DNA of 64,000 bases from the NCBI GenBank assembly GCA_964394665.1, contig CAYMYN010000014.1:47581-111580 (forward strand), written 5' to 3'. This DNA comes from CAYMYN01 sp964394665. Lineage in GTDB: Bacteria > Planctomycetota > UBA1135 > GCA-002686595. Below are positions 1 through 8,300 of the stretch, piece by piece (positions within the stretch are counted from its first letter, which is position 1; the number at the start of each line of letters is the position of its first letter). The notes under the pieces were generated by a model. That model searched no databases. It saw only the letters and a program-made list of their open reading frames with translations, and was not told the DNA's origin. The position numbers were made by a program, and so were the translations under genes.

Positions 1-787
1 GGTTGGCCGCGACGTGTTCCTCGCCGGGACCGTGGCAGGCCTCGCACGAGATGCCGAGCTGCGCCACGTGCGTGTCGATCTGGTCCGGCCCCTCGATGCG
101 CGGGCGCGCGTCGGTCGCGTGGCACTTGATGCAGACCCGGCTCCAGCGCGCGCCGCCCGTGGCCTGGCCCGAGTGGGGCGGCGACATGCAGCAGCCGTCG
201 AGCGGCATCCAACGCGGCTCGTCCTTCAGGCGATAGGCGAGCAGCAGGATGTCGAGCTCGCGCGGGGTCCCGCGCGGGAACCAGAAGAACTGCCAGTGGT
301 GGCTGCCGGTGATCTGCACCACCTGCTTCCAGACCCGCGGCACCGGGTTCGTGCCCTCGGGGAGCTCGGGGTCCTCCATCTCGACCCAGTACTCATCGCC
401 GCGCTGTTCGAGCCGGTAGGCCTTGCCGCGGGCGTGGTGCACGCCTTCCCAGGGCGCCTTCATGGCCACCGGCGTCGCCGGTTGGGTCATCGTGCGGTGG
501 AAGGAGGCGTGCCAGGTCGCGTGTTCCCGCGGGTGGCAGGCATGGCAGGCGTCGGACTGCACGTAGCCGGCGCTCGCCACCTCGAGGGGCCGCAGGTCGC
601 GCGTGCGCTCGGCGGCCGAGGGGCGATGGAAGTCGTGCCCCAGCGCGAACACCAGGCCCACGCCCGCCAGCCACACGGCGCTGGCCGCGAGGGCCACGGC
701 GCGCGTGGCCTGGCGCCAGGTCGAGGCCAGCAGGGGCGCCGTGGCCAGAGCCAGGAGCAGGGCGACGAGGAGGAGTTCGGAGTCCAT
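1..787 (-). CDS. Multiheme cytochrome c family protein (partial, C-terminus beyond window)
   Basis: The frame reads from an ATG at 787 to the left edge without a stop, giving 262 residues; the C-terminus lies outside the window. Two hydrophobic segments (about residues 4-21 and 29-50) suggest a membrane anchor. Three CxxCH haem c attachment motifs follow: CHACH near residue 80, then CIKCH and CEACH close to the left edge. A CCM…H cluster lies between the first and second motifs. Covalent haem predicts assembly outside the cytoplasm and a redox or electron-transfer role. The overall pattern (doubled CxxCH, HATWHASFH segment) resembles cytochrome c554-like planctomycete proteins, but the electron partner cannot be told. 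It is followed upstream by tonB in the same orientation. Confidence 0.85.
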   Translation of the reverse strand, partial: MDSELLLVALLLALATAPLLASTWRQATRAVALAASAVWLAGVGLVFALGHDFHRPSAAERTRDLRPLEVASAGYVQSDACHACHPREHATWHASFHRTMTQPATPVAMKAPWEGVHHARGKAYRLEQRGDEYWVEMEDPELPEGTNPVPRVWKQVVQITGSHHWQFFWFPRGTPRELDILLLAYRLKDEPRWMPLDGCCMSPPHSGQATGGARWSRVCIKCHATDARPRIEGPDQIDTHVAQLGISCEACHGPGEEHVAAN

Positions 788-808
788 GGGCCGCTCGAGC
801 CGGGGCCG

Positions 809-814
809 AGTCTA
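809..814 (-). promoter_or_regulatory. Candidate -10 element (TAGACT) for the cytochrome gene
   Basis: On the minus strand TAGACT lies 21 nt before the ATG at 787. It matches the TANNNT hexamer that recurs before starts in this window. No convincing -35 hexamer is seen. Confidence 0.4.
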
Positions 815-878
815 GGGCGCTGCCCCAATCCCGGGCAGGGTCGAGCGCGGCGAATCGCCGCGGCCGGGGCGGCCTCCC

Positions 879-1637
879 TCACAGCTCGAACGAGATGCGC
901 TGCACGTACTCGAGCACCGCGGGCCGCCCCGCGCGGGTCCCGGGGCGGAAGCGCCAGGTGCGCACCGCCTCGAGGGCGGCCCGGTCGAGCACGTCGTGGC
1001 CGCTCGAGGTCTCGACCGTCGCCCCGACGACCCGCCCCCCCTCGTCCACCCTGAGGCGCAGCACGACCAGCCCCTGCCAGCCGGCGCGCTCGGCCCGCGG
1101 CGGGTAGGGCGGCGCGGGGCACCATCCGGCGAGCGGCTCGGGGGCGCTCTCGAGGTCCGTTGGGTCGGCGGGCTCGGGTGCATCCGCCGGGGCCCATTCC
1201 TCGCAGGTCCGCGACGGGGTCGGCGGCGGAGCGACGCGCAGGGGCCGCGAGCCGAGGCGCGCCCACAAGCTCTCGGCGGGCGGGAGGGGACGGAGTTCCT
1301 CCGGCGCAGGCTCGGGCTCCGGCGTCGGCTCCGGGGGCGGGAGTTCGCTGGGGGGCTCGAGTCGGGGCTCGGGATCGGGCGCCTCCGGCTCGAGGGGCGG
1401 GGGCAGCGGCTCGACCGCGCGCGACTCGAAGTCCGTCTCCGTGGGCGGCGCGGCCAGCAGGACGCGCGTCCCCGCCGGCGGCGCCTGCGAGCCGCGTGGC
1501 CCGGGCGCGAGCAGGCTGCTCGCCGCGAGCAGGATCCCCGAGTGCACGGCGAACGAGACGGCGAAGCTCCCCGACCGTCCGGGGGAACCGGGGCCGACGT
1601 GCCTGCGGTCGGGGAGGGGCGGGGACGGGGATGACAT
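879..1637 (-). CDS. TonB family energy-transducing protein
   Basis: 252 aa. The architecture is typical of TonB: a short cytoplasmic N-terminus, one membrane helix (about residues 24-44), a long Pro/Glu-rich periplasmic spacer (about 70-125) and a C-terminal TonB domain (about 165-252) with the YPPRA…G…V.L.V…G.V…ALEAVRTWRFRPG pattern. TonB proteins pass proton-motive force from ExbB/ExbD to outer-membrane receptors. No exbB or exbD is seen here. The gene is divergent from a TonB-dependent receptor 143 bp away, its likely partner. The ATG at 1637 gives a sensible N-terminus before the helix. Confidence 0.85.
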   Translation of the reverse strand: MSSPSPPLPDRRHVGPGSPGRSGSFAVSFAVHSGILLAASSLLAPGPRGSQAPPAGTRVLLAAPPTETDFESRAVEPLPPPLEPEAPDPEPRLEPPSELPPPEPTPEPEPAPEELRPLPPAESLWARLGSRPLRVAPPPTPSRTCEEWAPADAPEPADPTDLESAPEPLAGWCPAPPYPPRAERAGWQGLVVLRLRVDEGGRVVGATVETSSGHDVLDRAALEAVRTWRFRPGTRAGRPAVLEYVQRISFEL

Positions 1638-1780
1638 GGACGGCGGCGAACGGGACAGGATGGAGCGCGTTCAGCCGGCGCGCGAGGGAGTTTCCGTTCG
1701 GACTGGGTCGGGAGCTGAACTCGGGGCCGCCGTCCCGCGTTGGGGGCACCCTGTCACCAGCCCCAGCCCCAACACCCCGC

Positions 1781-3979
1781 ATGCCTCCGACCGACCCGCG
1801 CCGAGCCCTGTCCCGCGCCCTCGTCCTCCCCCTGCTCGCGTGCGCCGCCGCCCCCGGCGCCGCGGCGCCCCAGGAGGGGCCGGAGTCGGGCACGACCCGG
1901 CCGCGCCCGGCCGCCGAGGAAGCGCCGGCGACGCAGGAGGGGACCGAGCCCGCCCGCGCCCTCGGGACCCTGGTCGTGACCCCCTCGCGCCGCAGCGAGG
2001 CCCTGTTCGATGCGCCGGTGTCGGGGGAGGTCGTCGACGCCGAGCAACTCCAGCGGAGGCTCTACCGGACGATGCCCCAGGCCCTGCGCGACGTACCCGG
2101 CATCTTCGTGCAGGAGACGTCGACCGGCCACGGCTCGCCCTACGTGCGCGGCTTCACCGGCCAACAGAACCTGCTGCTCGTCGACGGGATCCGGATCAAC
2201 AGCTCCGTGCTGCGTCCCGGCCCCAATCAGTACTGGAACACCCTCGACCCGTTCACGATCGAGCGGCTCGAGGTCGTGAAGGGGCCGAGCTCGGTGCTCT
2301 ACGGCTCGGACGCCATCGGCGGCACCGTGCAGGCGATCACGAAGTCGCCCTATGCCTACGCGGCGCCCCGCGGCTACGCCGGACTCCTGCACTACCGCGT
2401 CGCCAGCGCCGAGGAGTCCCACTTCGGCCGTGCCGAGGTGGCGACGGTGCTCTCGCGCGACACGGGCCTGCTCGTGGGCATCAGCGGCAAGCACTTCGGC
2501 AACGTGCGCGCGGGCTCGGGAACCGGCGAGCAGCCCTACACCGGCTACGACGACTGGGCCGGCGACCTCGAGCTCGAACACTTCCTCACCGATGACCTGC
2601 GGCTGATCGCCGCGCATCAACGCGTGCACCAACGGGGCGTGCCGCGCACGCACAGCACCGTCTTCGCGCGCAGCTTCGAGGGCACTTCGGTCGGAACGGA
2701 CCTGCGGCGTGAGTTCGACCAGGACCGGGAACTCTCCTACCTGCAACTGCGCGGCGAAGGACTCGCGGGGGCCGTGGACGAGTTCACCCTGAGCCTCTCC
2801 TGGCAACGCCAGCAAGAAGTCGAGGACCGCGTACGCGGCAACCTGCGGCGCGACCTGCAGGGATTCGACGTGAACACCCTGGGCCTGTGGGCCGCCCTGG
2901 GCTCTCGTACGGAGCTGGGACATTGGAGCTACGGCGTGGAGCTCTACCGCGACTGGGTCGACTCGTTCGTCGATCGTTTCGCCCAACAGACCCCCGCGGA
3001 CGACATCCAGGGTCCGGTGGGGGACGACGCGACGTACGACCTCGCGGGCGTGTACCTGCAGAACGAGTTCCCGCTCTCCGACCGGCTCGACATGACCCTG
3101 GGGGGACGATTCTCCTACGCCGCGGTCGACGCCCGTTCGGTGCGCGATCCGGTGAGCGACCAGCGCATCACCGTGGAGGACTCGTGGAGCTCCCTGGTCG
3201 GCAGCGCGCGCTTCGTCTACGCCCTCGAGCCCGAGCGCTGGAACCTGTTCGGGGGCGTCTCGCAGGGCTTCCGCGCGCCGAACCTGACGGACGTGACGCG
3301 CTTCGACTCCGCCGCCAGCGACGAGTTCGAGATTCCCGCCACCGACCTCGACCCGGAGCGCTTCGTGCAGTACGAGCTCGGCCTGCGGCACTCCACGCCC
3401 AAGGCCGCGGCGCAGGTCGCGGTCTTCTTCACCGACATCTCGGGCGCGATCCGGCGCGTGCCCACGGGCAACGTGAACGCCGACGGCGAGCGCGAGGTCA
3501 CCAAGGGCAACGTCGGCGACGGCTACGTCTGGGGCCTGGAGCTCGGCGGGTCCTATCGCTTCCATCCGCGCTGGCAGGCCTTCGCATCGTTTGCTTGGCT
3601 GCGCAGCAGTGTGGACACCTTCCCGACCTCCGATCCGGTCGCCGTCTCCGAGCCGCTCGACAAGGAGATGCCGGCCATGGCCCAGCTCGGAGTGCGCTGG
3701 GACAGCGCGCGCGCCGACCTGTGGGCCGAGACCGCGCTCTCCTGGGCGGACGACGCCGACCGGCTCTCCTCGCGCGACGTGGCCGACGTGCAGCGTATCC
3801 CGCCCGGGGGAACGCCCTCCTGGTTCACCTGGGACGTGCGCGCGGGCAAACGTTTCGCGGGCGGCCTCGACCTCACCTTGGCGGTCGAGAACGTGCTCGA
3901 CGAGGACTACCGCGTGCACGGCTCGGGCCAGAACCGCCCCGGCACCAACGCGGTGCTGGCCGCGACCTTCTCCTTCTGA
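1781..3979 (+). CDS. TonB-dependent outer-membrane receptor
   Basis: 732 aa. The ATG at 1781 was chosen because it is followed directly by a basic/hydrophobic signal peptide (residues 1 to about 31, LPLLACAAAPGAAA). A TonB-box-like GTLVVTPSRR comes next, then a plug domain (MPQALRDVPGIFVQ, YVRGF, LLLVDGIRINS, IERLEVVKGPSSVLYGSDAIGG). The rest is beta-barrel ending in a terminal Phe (…AATFSF), as in outer-membrane proteins. The end (FTWDVRAGKRF…LAVENVLDEDYRVHGSG) is typical of the family. Likely substrates are metal chelates, cobalamin or other small ligands; the sequence does not decide. TonB is encoded divergently next door. Confidence 0.93.
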   Translation: MPPTDPRRALSRALVLPLLACAAAPGAAAPQEGPESGTTRPRPAAEEAPATQEGTEPARALGTLVVTPSRRSEALFDAPVSGEVVDAEQLQRRLYRTMPQALRDVPGIFVQETSTGHGSPYVRGFTGQQNLLLVDGIRINSSVLRPGPNQYWNTLDPFTIERLEVVKGPSSVLYGSDAIGGTVQAITKSPYAYAAPRGYAGLLHYRVASAEESHFGRAEVATVLSRDTGLLVGISGKHFGNVRAGSGTGEQPYTGYDDWAGDLELEHFLTDDLRLIAAHQRVHQRGVPRTHSTVFARSFEGTSVGTDLRREFDQDRELSYLQLRGEGLAGAVDEFTLSLSWQRQQEVEDRVRGNLRRDLQGFDVNTLGLWAALGSRTELGHWSYGVELYRDWVDSFVDRFAQQTPADDIQGPVGDDATYDLAGVYLQNEFPLSDRLDMTLGGRFSYAAVDARSVRDPVSDQRITVEDSWSSLVGSARFVYALEPERWNLFGGVSQGFRAPNLTDVTRFDSAASDEFEIPATDLDPERFVQYELGLRHSTPKAAAQVAVFFTDISGAIRRVPTGNVNADGEREVTKGNVGDGYVWGLELGGSYRFHPRWQAFASFAWLRSSVDTFPTSDPVAVSEPLDKEMPAMAQLGVRWDSARADLWAETALSWADDADRLSSRDVADVQRIPPGGTPSWFTWDVRAGKRFAGGLDLTLAVENVLDEDYRVHGSGQNRPGTNAVLAATFSF

Positions 3980-4020
3980 ACCTCCGCCCCCCGGCCCTCG
4001 CCCGCGCCTCCGCCGACGGG

Positions 4021-4026
4021 TACCCT
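4021..4026 (+). promoter_or_regulatory. Candidate -10 element (TACCCT) of tRNA-Ser
   Basis: TACCCT ends 7 nt before the mature 5' end of the tRNA (4034), so transcription would begin at or next to the mature end. This sets the expected spacing for the same hexamer before protein genes in the window. Confidence 0.5.
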
Positions 4027-4033
4027 CACCTCC

Positions 4034-4121
4034 GGAGGCGTGGCAGAGCGGCCGAATGCAGCGGTTTTGAAAACCGCCGTGGGGCAACCCACCGGGGGTT
4101 CGAATCCCTCCGCCTCCGCCA
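4034..4121 (+). tRNA. tRNA-Ser(UGA)
   Basis: Class II tRNA of 88 nt with encoded CCA (4119-4121). The acceptor stem pairs GGAGGCG (4034-4040) with CGCCTCC (4111-4117), with discriminator G. The anticodon stem GCGGT/ACCGC encloses loop TTTGAAA with anticodon TGA. A long variable arm (GTGGGGCAACCCAC) precedes the T arm GGGGGTTCGAATCCCTC. It reads UCN serine codons. It stands alone rather than in a tRNA cluster. Confidence 0.97.
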
Positions 4122-4141
4122 GACCGGGGCACTCGAACGGG

Positions 4142-4179
4142 CGCGGCCCCGCGGGCGAGGGGTCGCCGGCGGGGCCGCG
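4142..4179. terminator. GC-rich hairpin between tRNA-Ser and the peroxiredoxin gene
   Basis: Perfect 11-bp inverted repeat (4142-4152 with 4169-4179), with a possible small inner stem in the 16-nt loop. It sits between two convergent genes and could serve both. There is no T-tract, so intrinsic termination is uncertain. Confidence 0.5.
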
Positions 4180-4202
4180 GGGTGGGGCGGCGGGGGCCGC
4201 GG

Positions 4203-4829
4203 TCACTTCTTCTTGGTGCGCGCGGCGTGCACGTTGCCGACCAGGGCCGCGTTGGGCGTCAGGGTGACGTCGCCCTCGGCGTTCCACTGGGCGGGGCAGG
4301 CCTCGGTGGGGTGCTTGGAGAGGTAGCTGTTGGCCTTCAGGCGCCGCACGATCTCGTTCACGTTGCGGCCGAGGTTCAGGAAGTTGACCTCGCTGCTCAT
4401 CAGCTTGCCCTCGGGGCTGATCAGGAAGGTGCCGCGCAGGGCCACGCCGTCGTTCTCGATCATCACGCCGAACATGCGCGAGAGCTTGCCCGTCGGGTCG
4501 GCGCCCATCGAGTAGCGCGCCTTGGCGAGGTCGGCCTCGTGGCGCTGCCAGGCGAGGTGCGTGAACTTGGTGTCGGTGCTGACCGTCACCAGGCGGCCGC
4601 CCAGCTCGCGGATGGCGTCCTGCTGCTCGGCCAGGGCGGCGAACTCCGTGGCGCACACGAAGGTGAAGTCCGCGGGGTAGAAGAACAGGATCGTCCACTG
4701 GCCCTTCTTCTTGGCCTCGGCCAAGCTGAAGGTGCCGAAGTCCTGCTTCTCAGGCTCATAAGTGGCGATTTCGAAGTCGGGCACCATCTGGCCGACGGTG
4801 ACGGTGCAGGGCTCGTTGTGATGGGTCAT
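4203..4829 (-). CDS. 2-Cys peroxiredoxin (AhpC/Prx1 type)
   Basis: 208 aa, the usual length for typical 2-Cys peroxiredoxins. The thioredoxin-fold core contains FFYPADFTFVCATE with the peroxidatic Cys at residue 59. A second Cys in HPTEACPAQW (residue 178) matches the resolving Cys. The enzyme reduces hydrogen peroxide and organic peroxides in the cytoplasm using thioredoxin or AhpF/AhpD-type reductants; no such partner is adjacent. The ATG at 4829 starts MTHHNEPCTVTVGQMVPDF, which fits the family. It is convergent with tRNA-Ser. Confidence 0.93.
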   Translation of the reverse strand: MTHHNEPCTVTVGQMVPDFEIATYEPEKQDFGTFSLAEAKKKGQWTILFFYPADFTFVCATEFAALAEQQDAIRELGGRLVTVSTDTKFTHLAWQRHEADLAKARYSMGADPTGKLSRMFGVMIENDGVALRGTFLISPEGKLMSSEVNFLNLGRNVNEIVRRLKANSYLSKHPTEACPAQWNAEGDVTLTPNAALVGNVHAARTKKK

Positions 4830-5017
4830 GGCGGGTGCGTTTCTGGGGGTCTCTGGGCCCGGTCCACGTGCCGGGCGTTCACTGGGTTTCCGTTGCGGAA
4901 TGCAGTCGGGCGCCTCCTGGCGCCCGATGGAAGGGGGTCGCGCGGGGTGGTTGGAGCGGCGGGGCGGCGAGGAGTTCCGTGCTCGTCGCGGCGCCGACCT
5001 GACTTCCCGCGGGACCT

Positions 5018-5620
5018 CTAGGCGCGCTCTTGGTCCTCCGGGCCGTCTTCTTCCAGGTCCTCGTCGTCGTCCCCGTCGGGGTCGAACTCCTCGTCGAGGT
5101 CCTGGTCGTCGTCCTCGAGGTCCAGGTCCTCCTCCCCGGCCTCTTCGGTCTCCACGCCCGGGCCGCCGGGCAGGGGGAGCAGGTCGGGGGAGAGATCGAT
5201 GCGCACCTGCTCGAGCACGGACTCCGCCACCCGGATCGGGCAGTCGGCGCGCAGGGCCAGGGCGATGGCGTCGGACGAACGCGCGTCGACGTGGCGCAGC
5301 CCACCGTCCCCGGCCAGGCGCAGCACGAGGCGCGCGAAGAACGTGTTGCGACGCAGCTCGTGGACCTCGACCGCCGTCAGGCGCGCGCCGGTGGCGGCCA
5401 ACGAGTCGAGCAGGAGCTGGTGGGTGAGGGGGCGCTCGGTCTGGCTGCGCGAGACCACGCGGCGGATCTCCTCGGCCTCGCCGCGACCGATCGAGATCGC
5501 GAAGCTGCGCGTCCCCGCGAGCTCGGAGAGGTAGATCATCTGCCCGTCGTGGTAGTCCCGCAGCACGATGCGCCGCAGGCCCATGGCCACGAAGGGGCCC
5601 CCGTCCTGCGCGGCGCTCAT
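5018..5620 (-). CDS. DUF151 bifunctional-nuclease family protein with acidic tail
   Basis: 200 aa. Residues from about 12 to 145 match the DUF151/BFN family: LRDYHDGQMIYLSE, a segment before RRVVSRSQTERPLTHQLL, and VDARSSDAIALALR. Family members have been described as bifunctional nucleases, but the activity of this one is not shown. The last 50 residues are extremely Asp/Glu-rich (EEDLDLEDDDQDLDEE type), an unusual extension that would be disordered. The start ATG (5620) overlaps the stop of the upstream zinc-ribbon gene by four bases (ATGA), so the two are probably translationally coupled. The internal Met 12 (MGLRRIVLRDY) is a possible alternative start. Confidence 0.85.
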   Translation of the reverse strand: MSAAQDGGPFVAMGLRRIVLRDYHDGQMIYLSELAGTRSFAISIGRGEAEEIRRVVSRSQTERPLTHQLLLDSLAATGARLTAVEVHELRRNTFFARLVLRLAGDGGLRHVDARSSDAIALALRADCPIRVAESVLEQVRIDLSPDLLPLPGGPGVETEEAGEEDLDLEDDDQDLDEEFDPDGDDDEDLEEDGPEDQERA

Positions 5621-6087
5621 GCGCCGCCTCCCGCGCCCTGGGAGCGACGGCGCCGCTCGGCGCGCTCGCGCAGCACGAGTCCTTCGAGCGGGCCCTCTTC
5701 CTCGGCCAGGAACCACGAGCTCGCGGCCGTGTCCCGCCACCCGCAGGCGGCGCAGGAGAGACCCTGGGTCGTGCGCGGGTCGAGGCGTTCGAGGGAGGTC
5801 TGCCCGCAGGTGGGGCACTCGCGGTCGGCGCGCGCGGGCCAGAAGACGCTGATGCCGATCCACAGGAAGCCCGTCGCGAACAGGACGCCCAGGGCATAGG
5901 CGAACAGGCGCTCGGGACCGTGCTGGATCAGGGCGAAGGCGGCCACGACCGCGGCCAGGACGAACACCGGCGTCAACCACGCGCCGCGCGCGAGGCGCTC
6001 GATCTGGGACGCGCGCAGGCGGCGCTGCCGCCGAGCGCGTTCCTCCGGGCTGGGCGCCAGCTCGATGATCCGGATCCGGTCCTGCAC
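5617..6087 (-). CDS. Zinc-ribbon membrane protein of unknown function
   Basis: 156 aa from a GTG at 6087. I prefer this start because a TAGAAT hexamer lies exactly 8 nt before it, the leaderless spacing seen elsewhere in this window; the frame stays open to a GTG at 6150. A basic cytoplasmic stretch (about 10-35) precedes two hydrophobic helices (about 37-55 and 63-85). Two CxxC pairs follow (CPTCG and CAACG), forming a zinc-ribbon-like unit. The gene overlaps the DUF151 gene by 4 bp. It could be a membrane-bound sensor or scaffold; no function is assigned. Confidence 0.75.
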   Translation of the reverse strand: MQDRIRIIELAPSPEERARRQRRLRASQIERLARGAWLTPVFVLAAVVAAFALIQHGPERLFAYALGVLFATGFLWIGISVFWPARADRECPTCGQTSLERLDPRTTQGLSCAACGWRDTAASSWFLAEEEGPLEGLVLRERAERRRRSQGAGGGA

Positions 6088-6095
6088 GGCCGACG

Positions 6096-6101
6096 ATTCT
6101 A
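6096..6101 (-). promoter_or_regulatory. Candidate -10 element (TAGAAT) giving a leaderless transcript
   Basis: The minus-strand TAGAAT ends 8 nt before the GTG at 6087. A start about 7-8 nt downstream of a -10 would place the GTG at or next to +1. Confidence 0.5.
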
Positions 6102-6275
6102 GGAGCCCGCGCCGCGGATATCGATCCGCGGGCGCGTCACCCCGCGCCACCCCCTGCTACCCCGCCGGGCGCGCCCGAACCCGCTCCGCGCCACCCCGGA
6201 CGGCGGTGGGGGACAGCGGTTTCCGGACCCCTGGGGTTAGGATGGCGGGGCTGGGGTGTGCCCGGCGAGGTGACG

Positions 6276-7331
6276 ATGAACGGGATCCGGATCGAGGCCG
6301 CGCCGCGGGAGGAGCGGGTGCAGAAGGAGTTCGCAGACAACCCCGTGCTGGTGCGGCTGCGCCGCGGCTCCTACGTCGAATCGCAGCACCGCGGCGCCTG
6401 GGTGCTGGTCGACTCCTCGGGCAGCGTGGTCGACGGCGCCGGCGAGTGGGAGTTCCCGGTCTTCGCCCGCAGCTCGATCAAGTCCTTCCAAGCCCTGCCC
6501 CTGCTCGAGACCGGCGCCGCCGAGCGTTTCGGGTACACCGAGGCGGAGCTGGCCCTGGCCCTGGCCTCGCACAACGCCGAGGAGCAGCACACCACCCGCG
6601 TGCGCGCGCTCCTCGAGCGCCTGGGCCTCGACGTGCGCGCCCTGCGTTGCGGCCCCCAGCCGCCCGGGGACCCCGAGGCGCGCCGCGAGCTCGCCCGGCA
6701 GGGCGCGGAGCCCACGCCCCTGCACAACAACTGCTCGGGCAAGCACGCCGGCTTCCTGGCCCTCGCCCTGCACCTGGGGGTGGACCCCGCGCGCTACCTC
6801 GACCCTGCGAGCGAGGGTCAACGTCTGGTGCGGCGCGCGGTGGCGGACCTCACCGGCGCGGGCGAGGGGCAGCTCACCGACGCCATCGACGGGTGCAGCG
6901 CGCCCACTTTCCGCCTGCCGCTCGTGCGGCTGGCGACCGGCTTCGCGCGCCTGGCGAACCCCGCCGGGCTCGAGCCCGCGCGGCGGCGCGCCTGCGAGCA
7001 GATGCTGCGCGCCGTCGAGCACCACCCCGAGCTGATCGCTGGCCGCCACCAACGCATCTGCACCGAGATCGCGCGCGCGAGCGGCGGACGCCTGTTCCCC
7101 AAGATCGGCGGCGAGGCCGTCTACGGCATCGGCGTGCGCGGCGCCGACCTGGGGCTCGCGATCAAGATGGACGGCGGCGCGACGCGCGGGTTGCACGCGT
7201 TGCTCGTGCGCCTGCTCGAGCGCTTCGAGCTCTTGCCCAAGGGCCAGCTCGCCGAGCTCGCCCACTGGCAGGAGCGCACGCTCACCAACTGGGCCGGGCT
7301 GGAGGTCGGTTCGACCGAGGTCCTGGCGTGA
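6276..7331 (+). CDS. L-asparaginase, thermolabile (AnsA/COG4448) family
   Basis: 351 aa. It matches the asparaginase II family typified by Rhizobium etli AnsA: EFPVFARSSIKSFQALPL near the N-terminus, ALALASHNAEEQH, CGPQPP, LHNNCSGKHAGFLAL, TDAIDGCSAPTFRLPL, and GGEAVYGIGVRGADLGLAIKMDGG toward the end. The SSIKSFQ and NNCSGKH motifs carry residues implicated in catalysis in this family. It hydrolyses L-asparagine to aspartate and ammonia in the cytoplasm. ATG 6276 is preceded by a GAGG sequence about 5 nt away; a GTG at 6258 is also in frame. The stop overlaps the next GTG start (GTGA). Confidence 0.88.
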   Translation: MNGIRIEAAPREERVQKEFADNPVLVRLRRGSYVESQHRGAWVLVDSSGSVVDGAGEWEFPVFARSSIKSFQALPLLETGAAERFGYTEAELALALASHNAEEQHTTRVRALLERLGLDVRALRCGPQPPGDPEARRELARQGAEPTPLHNNCSGKHAGFLALALHLGVDPARYLDPASEGQRLVRRAVADLTGAGEGQLTDAIDGCSAPTFRLPLVRLATGFARLANPAGLEPARRRACEQMLRAVEHHPELIAGRHQRICTEIARASGGRLFPKIGGEAVYGIGVRGADLGLAIKMDGGATRGLHALLVRLLERFELLPKGQLAELAHWQERTLTNWAGLEVGSTEVLA

Positions 7332-8299
7332 GCCCGGGCTCGGGCTCGAACGGGGGATCGGGCGCCGAGACGGGTTCGAGCGCGGCGAACGCGAGACCGC
7401 GACCGCGACCCGCCCCCGAGCTCCCGCCCGATGCCCACAAGGGCGACGCCGGTCGGCTGCTGTTCCTCTGCGGCCAGGTGACGATGCCCGGCGCCGCGAT
7501 TCTCTCCATGCGCGCGGCCCTGCGCGCGGGCGCGGGGCTCGTCACGCTGGCCTGCTTCGACGCCGAGCTGCTCGGCGTCGTGCCCGCCGCCGTGCCCGAG
7601 GCGATCTACCTCGACCTATCGCGCACGGATGACTTGAAGAGCGGCCGGCTGCCCGCCGAGCTCCTGGGCCGCGCCGACCACGCGCTCATCGCGGGGCCGG
7701 GGCTCGGCCGGAGCGAGCGCACCGTGGAACTCGTGCGTTGCCTGGTGTCGGGCAGCGGGCGCGCAGGCACCTTCCGCGGGCCGCTGGTCCTCGATGCCGA
7801 TGCGCTCAACGTGCTCGGCGAGCGGCCGGAGCTCCTCACCGACTATCCCGGCCCGCTCGTGTTGACGCCCCATCCCGGCGAAGCCTCGCGCCTCCTGGGT
7901 CGCGCGGTTCCCTCCGATCCCGAGGGTAGGCAAGAGTGCGCGCGGGAGCTCGCCCGGCGCGCCGGAGCCCTGTGCTGCCTCAAGGGCGAGGGCACCGTAG
8001 TCACCGACGGGGTGCGCAGCTACGTCAACCTCACCGGCAACCCCGGCATGGCGACCGCGGGGGCCGGTGACGTTTTGAGTGGGATCCTCGGCGCATACCT
8101 CGCGAGCTGCGTGACCCTCGGCGACCTGGGCCCGCGGCGCGTCGCTTGGTCGCCCTTCGACGCGGCCCTGGCCGCCGTGCACGTGCACGGGTTGGCCGGG
8201 GACATGGCGGCGGCGACCCTCGGGCGCCGGGGGCTGATCGCGAGCGACCTCGTCGAGTACCTCCCCGCCGCCCAGCGGCGCTTCGCCGAACACGGATGA
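7328..8299 (+). CDS. nnrD: ADP/ATP-dependent NAD(P)H-hydrate dehydratase
   Basis: 323 aa, ribokinase-like fold. Motifs of the YjeF C-terminal domain are clear: HKGDAGRLLFLCGQ at the start of the domain, MRAALRAGAGLVTLAC, AGPGLGR, PLVLDADALNVL, LTPHPGEASRLLG, and the nucleotide-binding NPGMATAGAGDVLSGILGA. It repairs damaged NAD(P)HX. The N-terminal epimerase domain (NnrE) found in bifunctional YjeF proteins is absent; the first 40 residues are low-complexity Ser/Gly/Pro/Arg. The GTG start overlaps the asparaginase stop (GTGA), indicating translational coupling although the two reactions are unrelated. Confidence 0.9.
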   Translation: MSPGSGSNGGSGAETGSSAANARPRPRPAPELPPDAHKGDAGRLLFLCGQVTMPGAAILSMRAALRAGAGLVTLACFDAELLGVVPAAVPEAIYLDLSRTDDLKSGRLPAELLGRADHALIAGPGLGRSERTVELVRCLVSGSGRAGTFRGPLVLDADALNVLGERPELLTDYPGPLVLTPHPGEASRLLGRAVPSDPEGRQECARELARRAGALCCLKGEGTVVTDGVRSYVNLTGNPGMATAGAGDVLSGILGAYLASCVTLGDLGPRRVAWSPFDAALAAVHVHGLAGDMAAATLGRRGLIASDLVEYLPAAQRRFAEHG

Positions 8300-8300
8300 G

